17,289 bases of DNA from CAYRKT01 sp964425005 (GTDB taxonomy: Bacteria; Synergistota; Synergistia; CAYRKT01). The stretch covers positions 1-17,289 of the forward strand of contig CAYRKT010000029.1 in assembly GCA_964425005.1 (NCBI GenBank), in the 5' to 3' direction. Of this stretch, positions 1-7,545 are shown piece by piece; within the stretch, counting starts at the first letter, position 1; each line of letters opens with the position of its first letter. The translations under genes were made by a program, and so were the position numbers. The notes beneath the pieces were generated by a model that worked only from the letters and a program-made list of their open reading frames with translations, searched no databases and was not told the DNA's origin.

Positions 1-60
1 AGCCCGCCCCGGGAACGACCAGGGCCTCTACCCCCTCCGAAGATCCGGCGCATCCCCCGA
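1..60. other. Left edge with no assignable gene
   Basis: This GC-rich stretch lies between the window edge and the glpF promoter. One + frame reads in from the edge and stops at TGA 62-64, so it could be the last 20 codons of an upstream gene, but the peptide is not recognisable. A - strand ATG at 53-51 also opens a frame that runs off the edge. Neither can be supported with so little sequence. Confidence 0.3.
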
Positions 61-90
61 TTGACTGCTGCCAGAGCGATTTGATATAAT
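61..90 (+). promoter_or_regulatory. Sigma-A type promoter of the glpF-dha-glpP operon
   Basis: A TTGACT -35 box (61-66) and a perfect TATAAT -10 box (85-90) are separated by 18 bases, which is close to the housekeeping sigma consensus. Transcription should begin near position 97, giving a leader of about 138 bases before the glpF start codon. No other promoter this good is visible in the operon. The same TTGACT -35 box occurs upstream of glpK. Confidence 0.8.
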
Positions 91-141
91 GCCACGCGGG
101 CGGCAAATAATAAATTTAAGTAACAAAAAGCGCATCGTCCT

Positions 142-196
142 GTGGCGGAGATGAGAGAAAGCCACGCTTCAGATGCGGAGCGTGGCTTTCTCTTTT
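142..196 (+). promoter_or_regulatory. glpF leader terminator/antiterminator, probable GlpP target
   Basis: A perfect 13-bp inverted repeat (155-167 with 180-192, 12-base loop) is followed directly by TTTT (193-196), making an intrinsic terminator inside the leader of glpF. The element GTGGCGGAG (142-150) sits four bases upstream of the stem, and its GTGGC can pair with GCCAC in the 5' arm, a pairing that excludes the terminator. The glpK leader has the same element, the same four-base gap and the same outer stem bases. In Bacillus, GlpP with glycerol-3-phosphate allows read-through of such leader terminators. Control by the GlpP of this operon is an inference. Confidence 0.82.
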
Positions 197-218
197 GTAA
201 AATCCAAGCTCAGGCGAT

Positions 219-227
219 GGGAGGGGG
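219..227 (+). promoter_or_regulatory. Ribosome binding site that fixes the glpF start
   Basis: GGGAGGGGG ends seven bases before ATG 235. This favours ATG 235 over GTG 142 and ATG 217, which are in the same frame. GTG 142 lies within the conserved leader element, and translation from it would run through the terminator stem. Confidence 0.7.
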
Positions 228-234
228 TAAGGGG

Positions 235-1044
235 ATGAGGAAACCTGGTCTTGGCGGCGAGCTGATGGCGGAGTTCCTGGGGACGGCGATACTTTGCCTC
301 CTCGGCGACGGCGTCGTGGCGAACGTCGGGCTAGCGCCGCGCCTCGCTTCCCCAGCCTACAACTGGACCACCATAGTCTTCGGCTGGGCCTTCGCGGTGG
401 TGGTGGCGGTGTACGTGGCAGGGGGCGTGAGCGGCGCTCACATAAACCCGGCTGTGACCCTGGCTCTGGCGGTTAAGAGGGGCTTCTCCTGGAGCAAGGT
501 GCTCCCGTACTGGATAGCCCAGGTGCTGGGAGGATTCGCGGGGGCCTTGGGGGTCTACCTGGTCTACATGGAGGGGCTCAAGGCCGCTGGGATGCCCAAC
601 GTCTGGTGCACCGGGCCGGGGGCGATATTCGAGACCGCCTTCTGGGGCGGGGCCTCCTCGGCGAGCGCTCTGGGCAGCTACTCCCTGATGAACGCGACCG
701 TCGCCGAGATCGTGGGCGCTGCGGTGCTCATGATGGGCGTCCTGGCCATAGGGGATTCCAGGAACCTGGGGGTGAAGGCTAACCTGGGGCCCTTCATGGT
801 AGGCATACTGGTGGCCTCCATAGGCTTCTCCCTGGGCGGCCCCAGCGGATACGCCATAAACCCGGCCCGCGATCTCGGCCCGAGGATCTTCGGCTCACTG
901 GTGGGGACCAAGGGGCTCTTCGACGGAGCCTACTGGATAATAGCACCCATCGTCGGACCTCTGATCGGAACGGTGCTGGGGGCGACCGTATACGACGCCG
1001 TAATATCCTCGAACCTCTCCGAGAAGAGCGAGGGAGGGGAGTGA
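235..1044 (+). CDS. glpF: Glycerol uptake facilitator (aquaglyceroporin)
   Basis: An inner-membrane channel for passive glycerol entry, 269 residues from ATG 235, the usual size for the MIP family. Both half-helix signatures are present: HINPAVT around residues 69-75 and INPARDLGPR around 208-217. The aspartate after NPAR marks the glycerol-conducting branch rather than water-only aquaporins. Several hydrophobic, glycine-rich helices fill the rest, as expected for six membrane spans. It is the first gene of an operon with dihydroxyacetone kinase genes and glpP, and its stop lies one base before the dhaK start, so translation is probably coupled. Expression should depend on read-through of the leader terminator. 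The family assignment is firm. Whether it also carries dihydroxyacetone is unknown. Confidence 0.95.
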   Translation: MRKPGLGGELMAEFLGTAILCLLGDGVVANVGLAPRLASPAYNWTTIVFGWAFAVVVAVYVAGGVSGAHINPAVTLALAVKRGFSWSKVLPYWIAQVLGGFAGALGVYLVYMEGLKAAGMPNVWCTGPGAIFETAFWGGASSASALGSYSLMNATVAEIVGAAVLMMGVLAIGDSRNLGVKANLGPFMVGILVASIGFSLGGPSGYAINPARDLGPRIFGSLVGTKGLFDGAYWIIAPIVGPLIGTVLGATVYDAVISSNLSEKSEGGE

Positions 1045-1045
1045 G

Positions 1046-2047
1046 ATGAAGAAGCTCATAAACAGGCCGGAGGACGTGGTCAGGGAGTCTCTGGAGGGCC
1101 TGGGGCTCGCCTGGCCTGAGCTGGTAAGGGTCAGCCTGGAGCCCAGGTTCGTCTACAGGGCGGACGCCCCGGTGAAGGGCAAGGTGGCGGTGATCTCCGG
1201 CGGCGGAAGCGGGCACGAGCCCATGCACGGCGGCTTCGTGGGGGTGGGTATGCTCGACGCCGCCTGCCCGGGCGAGGTCTTCACCTCCCCCACCCCCGAC
1301 CAGATGTTCGAGGCGGCCAGGGTGGTGGAGGGAGGGGCCGGCGTGCTGTTCATAGTGAAAAACTACAGCGGAGACGTCATGAACTTCGAGATGGCCGCCG
1401 ACATGCTCAGGGGAGAGGGCATAGAGGTGGAGAGCGTCATCATAGACGACGACGTGGCCGTGGAGAACAGCCTATACACCCAGGGCAGGCGCGGCGTGGG
1501 CACCACGGTCCTGGCCGAGAAGATATGCGGCGCCGCAGCCGATAAGGGGTACGACCTCAAGAGGCTCGCGGAGCTCTGCAGGAAGGTGAACGGCTGGGGC
1601 AGGAGCATGGGCATGGCCCTCACCCCCTGCACGGTGCCCACGGCGGGCAAGCCCACCTTCCAGCTGGCCGACGACGAGATGGAGATAGGGATAGGGATCC
1701 ACGGAGAGCCGGGCCGGGAGCGGATGAAGCTCAAAAGCGCCGACGAGATAACGGAGATGCTGGCCAAAGCGGTGATAGAGGACCTGCCCTTCAGGGCCGG
1801 AGACGAGGTCCTCGCCTTCGTCAACAGCATGGGCGGGACTCCCGACATCGAGCTGTACGTAGTCTACAGGAAGCTCCACCACCTCCTGGAGGAGAGGGGC
1901 ATAAGGATATCCAGGAGGCTCATAGGGAGGTACATCACCTCGCTGGAGATGCAGGGGGTATCCATCACCCTCCTGAAGCTGGACGAGGAGCTCAAGGAGC
2001 TCTGGGATCACCCGGTGAGGACCCCGGCCCTCAGGTGGGGCGCCTGA
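1046..2047 (+). CDS. dhaK: PTS-dependent dihydroxyacetone kinase, substrate-binding subunit
   Basis: DhaK binds dihydroxyacetone covalently and presents it to the ADP-containing DhaL subunit, giving dihydroxyacetone phosphate in the cytoplasm. The 333-residue length is usual for the stand-alone subunit. The residues expected from E. coli DhaK are visible: GGGSGHEP (residues 52-59) with the substrate-site histidine H57, NYSGDVMNF with the catalytic aspartate D110, and GIHGEPG with H219, the histidine that forms the hemiaminal bond. The ATG is preceded by GGGAGGGGA (1032-1040) inside the end of glpF, only one base after the glpF stop. It lies directly upstream of dhaL and the dhaM fusion, so all three kinase parts are encoded together. 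No dhaR-type activator or dhaQ paralogue is seen. Confidence 0.95.
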   Translation: MKKLINRPEDVVRESLEGLGLAWPELVRVSLEPRFVYRADAPVKGKVAVISGGGSGHEPMHGGFVGVGMLDAACPGEVFTSPTPDQMFEAARVVEGGAGVLFIVKNYSGDVMNFEMAADMLRGEGIEVESVIIDDDVAVENSLYTQGRRGVGTTVLAEKICGAAADKGYDLKRLAELCRKVNGWGRSMGMALTPCTVPTAGKPTFQLADDEMEIGIGIHGEPGRERMKLKSADEITEMLAKAVIEDLPFRAGDEVLAFVNSMGGTPDIELYVVYRKLHHLLEERGIRISRRLIGRYITSLEMQGVSITLLKLDEELKELWDHPVRTPALRWGA

Positions 2048-2065
2048 GAGGGAGATGGGAAGGCC

Positions 2066-2704
2066 ATGGGGATCGAGAGGAGCTGCGTGATCGCCTTTCT
2101 CCTCAGGGCGGCCGAGCTGCTGAGGGAGAACAGGGACTACCTGACCCAGCTGGACTCGGCCATAGGGGACGCCGACCACGGCGTGAACATGGACAGGGGC
2201 TTCTCGAAGATAACCTCCTCCATCGACTCCCTGAAGGACAAGGACGTGGGCTCGATCCTCAAGGGCTGTTCCATGGCGCTGGTGTCCAGCGTAGGGGGGG
2301 CCTCCGGCCCCCTCTACGGCACCGCCTTCATGAGCGCCGCCAGGGCCCTCGAGGGCAAGGACTCCATCTCCGAGGAGGAGCTTTTGCAGGCCCTCAAGTC
2401 CGCCCTGGAGGGGATAAAGAGCAGGGGCAGGGCGGTCGAGGGGGAGAAGACGATGATAGACGCCATAGCCCCGGCCCTCAGGGCCATGGAGGAGAAGATC
2501 CATTCCGGGGCCAGCCTGATCGAGGCGCTGAGGGCCGCCGAGAGGGCCGCGGAGGAGGGGATGAAGGCCACCATCCCCATGAAGGCCACCAAGGGCAGGG
2601 CCAGCTACCTGGGAGAGAGGAGCGTGGGGCACCAGGATCCCGGGGCCACCTCCTCCTATCTCCTCTTCCGGGCCATGAGGGAGACGGCCGAGTCCAAGGG
2701 GTGA
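2066..2704 (+). CDS. dhaL: PTS-dependent dihydroxyacetone kinase, ADP-binding subunit
   Basis: DhaL carries a tightly bound ADP that is rephosphorylated by DhaM and passes its phosphate to the substrate held on DhaK. The 212-residue protein has the all-helical DhaL signature IGDADHGVNMDRGF at residues 33-46. D30, D35 and D37 correspond to the magnesium and nucleotide ligands. The glycine-rich stretch SSVGGASGPLYGTAF (about 74-88) and the C-terminal GRASYLGERSVGHQDPGA pattern are also typical. The start at ATG 2066 lies 18 bases after the dhaK stop, with GGGAG just upstream. Another ATG at 2055 is out of frame. The TGA stop overlaps the GTG start of the next small gene. In ATP-dependent kinases this domain is fused to DhaK; here it is separate, in keeping with the PTS-type enzyme. 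Confidence 0.95.
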   Translation: MGIERSCVIAFLLRAAELLRENRDYLTQLDSAIGDADHGVNMDRGFSKITSSIDSLKDKDVGSILKGCSMALVSSVGGASGPLYGTAFMSAARALEGKDSISEEELLQALKSALEGIKSRGRAVEGEKTMIDAIAPALRAMEEKIHSGASLIEALRAAERAAEEGMKATIPMKATKGRASYLGERSVGHQDPGATSSYLLFRAMRETAESKG

Positions 2705-2883
2705 GGGCCTCCTTGCGCAGGAGAGGGCTTCCGTCGTGGCTGTCGGCGCTCCTCTTCCTGGTGCCCCTGGTCTGGAGCGAGTACATGTTCTACGTGGCCG
2801 GGAGGTGGCACGGGGTCGTGCTATTTCCGGTCCTGTGGGTGGCCTTCTGGCTATCCCTCAGCAGGAGGCGAGGGGAGGAGTGA
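2701..2883 (+). CDS. Small two-helix membrane protein of the dha operon
   Basis: A 60-residue protein of unknown family, starting at GTG 2701, which overlaps the dhaL stop (GTGA). It is basic at both ends, with arginine clusters near residues 2-8 and 54-57. It has two hydrophobic stretches, roughly residues 13-32 and 38-53, separated by a short GRWHG turn, so a membrane hairpin with both ends in the cytoplasm is likely. It is rich in Trp, Leu and Val. Its stop lies four bases before the dhaM start, and its last codons supply the dhaM ribosome binding site. The tight packing on both sides and the clear amphipathic layout argue that it is real, although no homologue is recognised. It could be a structural or regulatory partner of GlpF or of the kinase, or only a coupling element. 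Confidence 0.62.
   Translation: MRASLRRRGLPSWLSALLFLVPLVWSEYMFYVAGRWHGVVLFPVLWVAFWLSLSRRRGEE
2872..2880 (+). promoter_or_regulatory. Ribosome binding site for the TTG start of dhaM
   Basis: GGGGAGGAG ends seven bases before TTG 2888. It supports the unusual TTG start, which places the catalytic EIIA histidine at residue 9, where the family has it. Confidence 0.65.
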
Positions 2884-2887
2884 GAGC

Positions 2888-5347
2888 TTGGTCGGCATCC
2901 TGATCGTATCCCACAGCGAGAGGCTGGCGGAGGGCGTGGCCGAGCTCGCCAGGCAGATGACCGGGGGCAAAGAGGTCCCCGTGAAGGGCGTAGGGGGTCT
3001 GGAGGACGGGAGCCTGGGGACCAGCTTCGACAGGGTTATGGCCGCGATGGAGGAGGTCCTCGCGGCGGGGGAGGTGCTGGTGCTGGCGGACCTGGGAAGC
3101 GCCGTCATGACGAGCCAGATGTGCGTGGAGGCGCTCCCGGAGGAGATGAGGTCCAGGGTGGCGTTGTCCAGCGCGCCCCTGGTGGAGGGGGCGGTGGCGG
3201 CGGCCTCCGCCGCCGCCCAGGGACTCCCCCTGGAGGAGGTCAGAAGGGCCGCCGAGGGGGTCAAGCTGGACAAGGGCCAGGAGGAAAACCCTTCGCCCCT
3301 CGAGCCGAGCGGCAGGTTCGTGGACGTGGTCTTGACGAACCCGAGCGGCCTGCACGCCAGACCGGCGGCGCTCCTGTCCCAGATGGCCTCTCGCTTCAAG
3401 GCCCGAATATGGGTCAAAAACCTGTCCGAGGGGAAACCCCCGGCGGACGCCAAAAGCGTCCTGGAGCTGGCGCTCAAGGCCACGGCCGAGAGGGGACAGA
3501 CCATCAGGATATACGCGGACGGGGAGGACGCGGAGAGGGCCCTGGAGGAGCTCAAGGGGCTCGTGGAGGGGGGTTTCGGCGAGGTCGAAAGGCCAGGACC
3601 CTCCCGGAAGGTCCCAGCGGAGACCGCCGAAGGCCCCCGCTCGATGGTCGGCAAGGGGGTCTACCCAGGGTTCGTCGTGGGACCGGCCAGGCGCCTCAGG
3701 AGGGACCTAAGACCTGAGATCGAGGGGACGTCGGACCCCGAGGAGGAGGAGAGGAGGTTCGAGAGGGCTCTCGAGTCGGTAATCGCCGAGACCAGGAGGC
3801 TAAGGGATAGCCTCGCGGGGAGGGCGAGCGAGGGCGTGGCCGCCATATTCGACTTCCAGGCCATGGTGCTGTCCGACGAGGGCCTGCTTAGAAGGATAAG
3901 GGAGGGCATAAGGAGGGGCAAGGGGGCGGCCAGAGCCGCGTCGGAGGCCCTGGAGGGGCTGGCCGAAGAGATGGAGAGCAGCTCGAACCCCCTGATGCGC
4001 GAGAGGGGGGCGGACCTCAGGGACCTGAGGAGGAGGTTCGAGATGGCGCTCTCGAGCCCTGGGTCGGAAGGGCGGGGCGAGCCCCCACCGGAGGGGTTCG
4101 TGCTGATAGCCGACGAGCTTCTGCCCTCCGAAGCGGCGTCCTTAGACGTTAGGGGGGTCCTCGGGATAGCCACCTCGCGGGGGGGGCCCACCTCCCACGC
4201 GGCCATAATAGCCAGGTCGCTGGGCATACCCTCGGTGGTCGGGCTCGGCCCCGACCTGCTCGAGGTGGAAGACGGGACCACCGTGGCGCTGGACGGATCG
4301 ACGGGAAGGCTTCTCGTGAACCCGACCCGTGAGGAGATAGAGGCCCTGGGGGGCAGGAGGGCTCGCGCGCCCCTCGGGTTCGCCGAGGGCCTTGCCGCCA
4401 CCGTCGACGGGCGGGCGGTGGAGGTGGCCGCCAACGCGGGAAGCCTCAGGGACGCCCTCGAGGCCCTCGAGAGGGGGGCGGACGGCATAGGACTCCTTCG
4501 GACGGAGTTCCTCTTCGTGGACCGACTCGAGGCGCCCTCGGAGGAGGAACAGGCGCGCATCTACTCCGAGATAGCCCGCGCCATGAGGGGTAGACCGGTG
4601 GTGGTCAGAACCCTGGACGTGGGCGGAGACAAGCCCCTCCCCTACCTGCCGACGAAGAGGGAGGAAAACCCATTCCTGGGGGTTAGGGGCATAAGGCTTT
4701 GCAGGCTCCACCCGGAGGTATTCAGGGCTCAGCTTAGGGCCATCCTGAGGGCCTCGGCCGCGGGAAGTGTGAGGGTGATGTTCCCCATGGTGTCATCCCT
4801 GGAGGAGATCGAGTGGGCGAAGGAGGTCCTGGAGGAGTGCCGCGAGGAGCTCAGGGCCCGGGGGGCGCCCTTCGACCCGGGACTGCAGGTTGGGACCATG
4901 GTGGAGGTCCCCTCCGCGGCCATCACGTCCGACCTGCTGGCGAAAGGGGTGGACTTCTTCAGCGTGGGGACCAACGATCTGACCCAGTACGCGCTGGCCT
5001 GCGACAGGGGGAACGAAGCCCTGTCCCACCTCTACGACCACCTGCACCCGGCGGTCCTGAGGCTAATACAGAGGACCGTGGAGGAAGCCCATCGGATGGG
5101 CAGATGGGTGGGGGTCTGCGGCGAGATGGCGGGAGATCTGGAAGCGGTGCCCCTGCTGGTGGGGCTTGGGGTGGACGAGCTGAGCGTGAGTCCCCCCCTG
5201 GTGCCGGCCGTGAAGGAGCTGATAAGGCGAAGCAGATTCGAGGAGCTCGCCGAGCTGGCGAGGGAGGCGCTGACCCTTTCGAGTCCAGAGGAGATAAAGG
5301 GGTTGGTGAGGGAGAGATGCAGGGCTTTACTAGAGGAATTTTCCTGA
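2888..5347 (+). CDS. dhaM: DhaM EIIA-HPr-enzyme I fusion, PEP phosphodonor of DhaKL
   Basis: This 819-residue cytoplasmic protein moves phosphate from PEP to the ADP of DhaL. Three parts are seen. The N-terminal mannose-type EIIA domain (about 1-125) has VSHS with H9. The HPr domain (about 144-232) has NPSGLHARPA with H156. The enzyme I part (about 254-819) has GGPTSHAAIIAR with H437. It continues through the PEP-binding half, with GIGLLRTEF, RTLDVGGDKPLPY, NPFLGVRGIRL, GTNDLTQYALACDR and the cysteine motif VCGEMAGD. E. coli DhaM is about 472 residues and has only a shortened enzyme I, so here a complete PTS phosphorelay appears to be in one chain. It starts at TTG 2888 and overlaps the glpP start by 31 bases. 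It might also serve as the general HPr/EI of the cell. Confidence 0.93.
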   Translation: MVGILIVSHSERLAEGVAELARQMTGGKEVPVKGVGGLEDGSLGTSFDRVMAAMEEVLAAGEVLVLADLGSAVMTSQMCVEALPEEMRSRVALSSAPLVEGAVAAASAAAQGLPLEEVRRAAEGVKLDKGQEENPSPLEPSGRFVDVVLTNPSGLHARPAALLSQMASRFKARIWVKNLSEGKPPADAKSVLELALKATAERGQTIRIYADGEDAERALEELKGLVEGGFGEVERPGPSRKVPAETAEGPRSMVGKGVYPGFVVGPARRLRRDLRPEIEGTSDPEEEERRFERALESVIAETRRLRDSLAGRASEGVAAIFDFQAMVLSDEGLLRRIREGIRRGKGAARAASEALEGLAEEMESSSNPLMRERGADLRDLRRRFEMALSSPGSEGRGEPPPEGFVLIADELLPSEAASLDVRGVLGIATSRGGPTSHAAIIARSLGIPSVVGLGPDLLEVEDGTTVALDGSTGRLLVNPTREEIEALGGRRARAPLGFAEGLAATVDGRAVEVAANAGSLRDALEALERGADGIGLLRTEFLFVDRLEAPSEEEQARIYSEIARAMRGRPVVVRTLDVGGDKPLPYLPTKREENPFLGVRGIRLCRLHPEVFRAQLRAILRASAAGSVRVMFPMVSSLEEIEWAKEVLEECREELRARGAPFDPGLQVGTMVEVPSAAITSDLLAKGVDFFSVGTNDLTQYALACDRGNEALSHLYDHLHPAVLRLIQRTVEEAHRMGRWVGVCGEMAGDLEAVPLLVGLGVDELSVSPPLVPAVKELIRRSRFEELAELAREALTLSSPEEIKGLVRERCRALLEEFS

Positions 5348-5874
5348 AGGGCATCATAGCGTCCCTCTGGGAGTTCTCGGATCCCAGGGAGATACCGGTC
5401 GACAACGTGTTCATCCTCAACTCCACCCTCACGTCGCTGCCGGAGGAGATCAAAAGCTGCCACGAGGCCGGGAAGAGGGTGTTCGTCCACCTGGACTTCG
5501 TGGAGGGGCTCTCAGAGGGTAGGGCCGCCATAGAGTACCTCAAGTCCATAGGGGCGGACGGCCTCATAAGCGTCAAGCTCTCCAACTACCACCACGCCAG
5601 GAAGGTGGGCATACCGCTGGTGCTCCGGGTCTTCGCCCTCGACTCGAAGGCGGTGGAGAAGGCCTACCAGCAGGTCAAGGCCAACGGGGTGGAGATGGTG
5701 GAGATACTGCCCGGATGCGCTTCCCTGAAGGTGGGCCCCACGTTCAAGGAGCTGGGCATAAACGTGATCACAGGAGGGTTGGTGACCACCCCCCAGGAGG
5801 CCAGGAAGATACTCAAGGTGGTGGACGCCATATCCACCACCACCAGGGAGCTCTGGGTCAAAGGGAAGATTTAG
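5317..5874 (+). CDS. glpP: Glycerol-responsive antiterminator, GlpP family
   Basis: A 185-residue TIM-barrel-like protein of the GlpP family. In Bacillus, GlpP with bound glycerol-3-phosphate acts on leader mRNA to allow read-through of terminators before glpFK and glpD. Family motifs include VHLDFVEGL (57-65), VEILPGCA (128-135), NVITGGLV (149-156) and AISTTTRELW (171-180). The length is like Bacillus GlpP (about 190). The start is taken at ATG 5317 with GAGGGAG just upstream, inside the dhaM 3' end. As last gene of the glpF operon it would control its own synthesis. Leader terminators of the expected kind occur before both glpF and glpK. A related protein sits near glpF/glpK in Thermotoga, as I recall. 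Confidence 0.9.
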   Translation: MQGFTRGIFLKGIIASLWEFSDPREIPVDNVFILNSTLTSLPEEIKSCHEAGKRVFVHLDFVEGLSEGRAAIEYLKSIGADGLISVKLSNYHHARKVGIPLVLRVFALDSKAVEKAYQQVKANGVEMVEILPGCASLKVGPTFKELGINVITGGLVTTPQEARKILKVVDAISTTTRELWVKGKI

Positions 5875-5876
5875 TC

Positions 5877-5906
5877 GCCTCCCCTCTCCCGCCGGGGAGG
5901 GGAGGC
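5877..5906. terminator. GC-rich hairpin between converging operons
   Basis: GCCTCCCCT pairs with AGGGGAGGC, and further inner pairs with one mismatch give a stem of about 12 bp around a GCCG loop. It lies between the glpP stop and the DUF1667 stop, where a two-way terminator would be expected. Neither strand has a clear run of T after the stem, so efficiency is uncertain. Confidence 0.5.
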
Positions 5907-5912
5907 AAAACC

Positions 5913-6296
5913 TCAGGCGGCCTTCCTGTCGCGCCTGGTGGCCACCAGGTCGGCTCCGCTCCCCGCGACGTCGCGGACGACGACCTGGCCCACCTCCACC
6001 GGCGCCTTAAGCCTCAGGTGGGATATCTCCTCCATCACCCTGGAGATGAGCTCCTTGGGGACGGGCCTGTCCGTCTTGACGGAGACGGTGGGAAGCTCCC
6101 CGCCCTCCACCTCCAGAACCGACATGACCACCCGCCTCGGAGAGCGGATCTCCCTCTCCGCGTACTCCTTGCCCTTGGGACACCTGTTCCCCGTCAAGAA
6201 GATGACCTCGCCCGTCTCGCTCCAGGCCTGGGCCTCCATCTCGCACCCGACCGGGCACACGATGCAGGTCATCCGGTAGACCTTAACCTCGCCCAT
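5913..6296 (-). CDS. DUF1667 four-cysteine protein of the GlpA complex
   Basis: A 127-residue protein of the DUF1667 family. The N-terminus holds CIVCPVGC (C11, C14, C18) and a fourth cysteine in NRCPKGKEY (C39). This resembles the iron-sulfur binding region of molybdopterin oxidoreductases, so a bound cluster or zinc is likely. The C-terminal half has a short beta-rich part ending in basic residues. It is the last gene of the - strand glp operon, and its start overlaps the end of the FAD/NAD oxidoreductase gene by 14 bases. In other anaerobes such proteins follow a GlpA-like dehydrogenase and an FAD oxidoreductase, and electron transfer between them is the usual suggestion. The reaction itself is not established. 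Confidence 0.82.
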   Translation of the reverse strand: MGEVKVYRMTCIVCPVGCEMEAQAWSETGEVIFLTGNRCPKGKEYAEREIRSPRRVVMSVLEVEGGELPTVSVKTDRPVPKELISRVMEEISHLRLKAPVEVGQVVVRDVAGSGADLVATRRDRKAA

Positions 6297-7545
6297 CCTC
6301 CAGCACCTCCATCGTTATCCGATCCCCCGCCCTATCTATCTCCTCCCTCCTGAGCCTCACCGAGACCATCTCGGCGGGCCTCGCCACGGGAAGCCTCAAC
6401 TCCTTGCCGATCTCCGGGAAGACTACCCTCGCCCTCCTGATCGGCCTCGAGACCCGGGCGTAGACGGTGACGTCCTCCTCCCCGCTCACCATGTGGGGGA
6501 CCAGGATCCTCACGTTGGCCCCCTTGGCCAGAACGCGCCAGCGCCTGGTGGAAATGCCCCCTCTGCTGGCGAACTCGAAGGCCCCCAGGGCGGCCCTCTC
6601 GCCCTGCTCCACCACGTGGTCCACCAGGTCGTTTATCGCCATGGCGTTTCCCGCCACGAAGACGCCCGGCACGCTGGTCTCCAGGAGGTCGTTGACCACC
6701 GGCCCCCTGGTGGACTCGTCCCTGATCACCCCGAGCCCCTCCAGGACCTTTATGTAGGGGACCAGCCCGGCCGCCACCACCAGCGTGTCGCAACCTATCT
6801 CCCTCTCGGTGCCCGGAAGGGGTTTCAGGTCCTCCCCCACACTGGCGATCCTGACCCTCTCCACCCTCTTGCTCCCCTCGACCGCCACCACCGCGTGGCT
6901 CAGGTAGAGGGGTATGCCGAAGTCCTCCAGGCACTGCGCCACGTTCCTGGTCAGACCACCGGGGTAGGGCATGAGCTCCACCACGGCCCTGACAGAGGCC
7001 CCCTCCAGGGCGAAGCGCCTGGCCATTATCAGCCCCACGTCCCCCGAGCCGACTATGACCACCTCGCGGCCGGGCATGATGCCGTATATGTCCATCATGG
7101 TCTGGGCCTCCCCGGCGGTGAAGACCCCAGGCGCCCTGCTGCCGGCCACCCCTATCTCGTGGAGGTGCCTCTCCCTGGCGCCGGTGGCGTAGACCACCGC
7201 CGTGGCCCTGAGGCTCAAAATCCCCCTGGAGGTGATCACCTTCACCTCCTTCTCCAGGTCCGAGACGAGGGACATGGAGGACAGGTGCCCTCCCAGAACG
7301 CACTCTATGCCCATCCTCTCGAACTTGTCCACGAACCTCTGGATGAACTCCGTCCCGGTGAGGTCCTCCCCGAAGTAGTGCAGGCCAAAGCCGGGATGGA
7401 CGCACTGAAGGGGAATGCCCCCCAGGATCTCCCTGTTCTCCAGGAGCAGCACGTCAAGCCCGAGCTCCCTCCCCTTTATGGCGGCGGCCAGACCCGCAGG
7501 CCCACCCCCTATCACCAGGAGATCCCTCCTGCGCCCCCTAATCAT
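6283..7545 (-). CDS. GlpA-associated FAD/NAD(P)-dependent oxidoreductase
   Basis: A 420-residue pyridine-nucleotide-disulphide type flavoprotein, likely taking electrons from the GlpA dehydrogenase. The FAD-binding motif VIGGGPAGLAA lies at residues 11-21. It is followed by the subfamily hallmark ILGGIPLQCVHPGFGLHYF (40-58) with C48. A second nucleotide site VVIVGSGDVGLIMARR is at 162-177. The second FAD contact PGVFVAGNA lies in the C-terminal half, followed by a smaller C-terminal domain of about 80 residues. ATG 7545 overlaps the glpA stop as ATGA, so translation is coupled. The frame continues far upstream inside glpA without flavoprotein features, and that part is not coding. It could play the role of GlpB in E. 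coli GlpABC, but its sequence belongs to another family. The electron acceptor is unknown. Confidence 0.88.
   Translation of the reverse strand: MIRGRRRDLLVIGGGPAGLAAAIKGRELGLDVLLLENREILGGIPLQCVHPGFGLHYFGEDLTGTEFIQRFVDKFERMGIECVLGGHLSSMSLVSDLEKEVKVITSRGILSLRATAVVYATGARERHLHEIGVAGSRAPGVFTAGEAQTMMDIYGIMPGREVVIVGSGDVGLIMARRFALEGASVRAVVELMPYPGGLTRNVAQCLEDFGIPLYLSHAVVAVEGSKRVERVRIASVGEDLKPLPGTEREIGCDTLVVAAGLVPYIKVLEGLGVIRDESTRGPVVNDLLETSVPGVFVAGNAMAINDLVDHVVEQGERAALGAFEFASRGGISTRRWRVLAKGANVRILVPHMVSGEEDVTVYARVSRPIRRARVVFPEIGKELRLPVARPAEMVSVRLRREEIDRAGDRITMEVLEDGRG

Noticed and set aside
1..53. Possible - strand gene starting at ATG 53 and leaving the window
   Set aside because: Only 17 codons are visible, Gly/Arg-rich, with no recognisable motif and no good promoter. 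It cannot be told from chance.
142..234. An upstream in-frame GTG that would lengthen GlpF by 31 residues
   Set aside because: It lies in the conserved leader element and its frame runs through the terminator stem. The added residues are not like GlpF, and ATG 235 has a good ribosome site.
1472..2632. Long open frame on the - strand across dhaK and dhaL
   Set aside because: It is antisense to two well-recognised genes, and its composition (rich in Pro, Gly, His and Leu) is what GC-rich shadow frames give.
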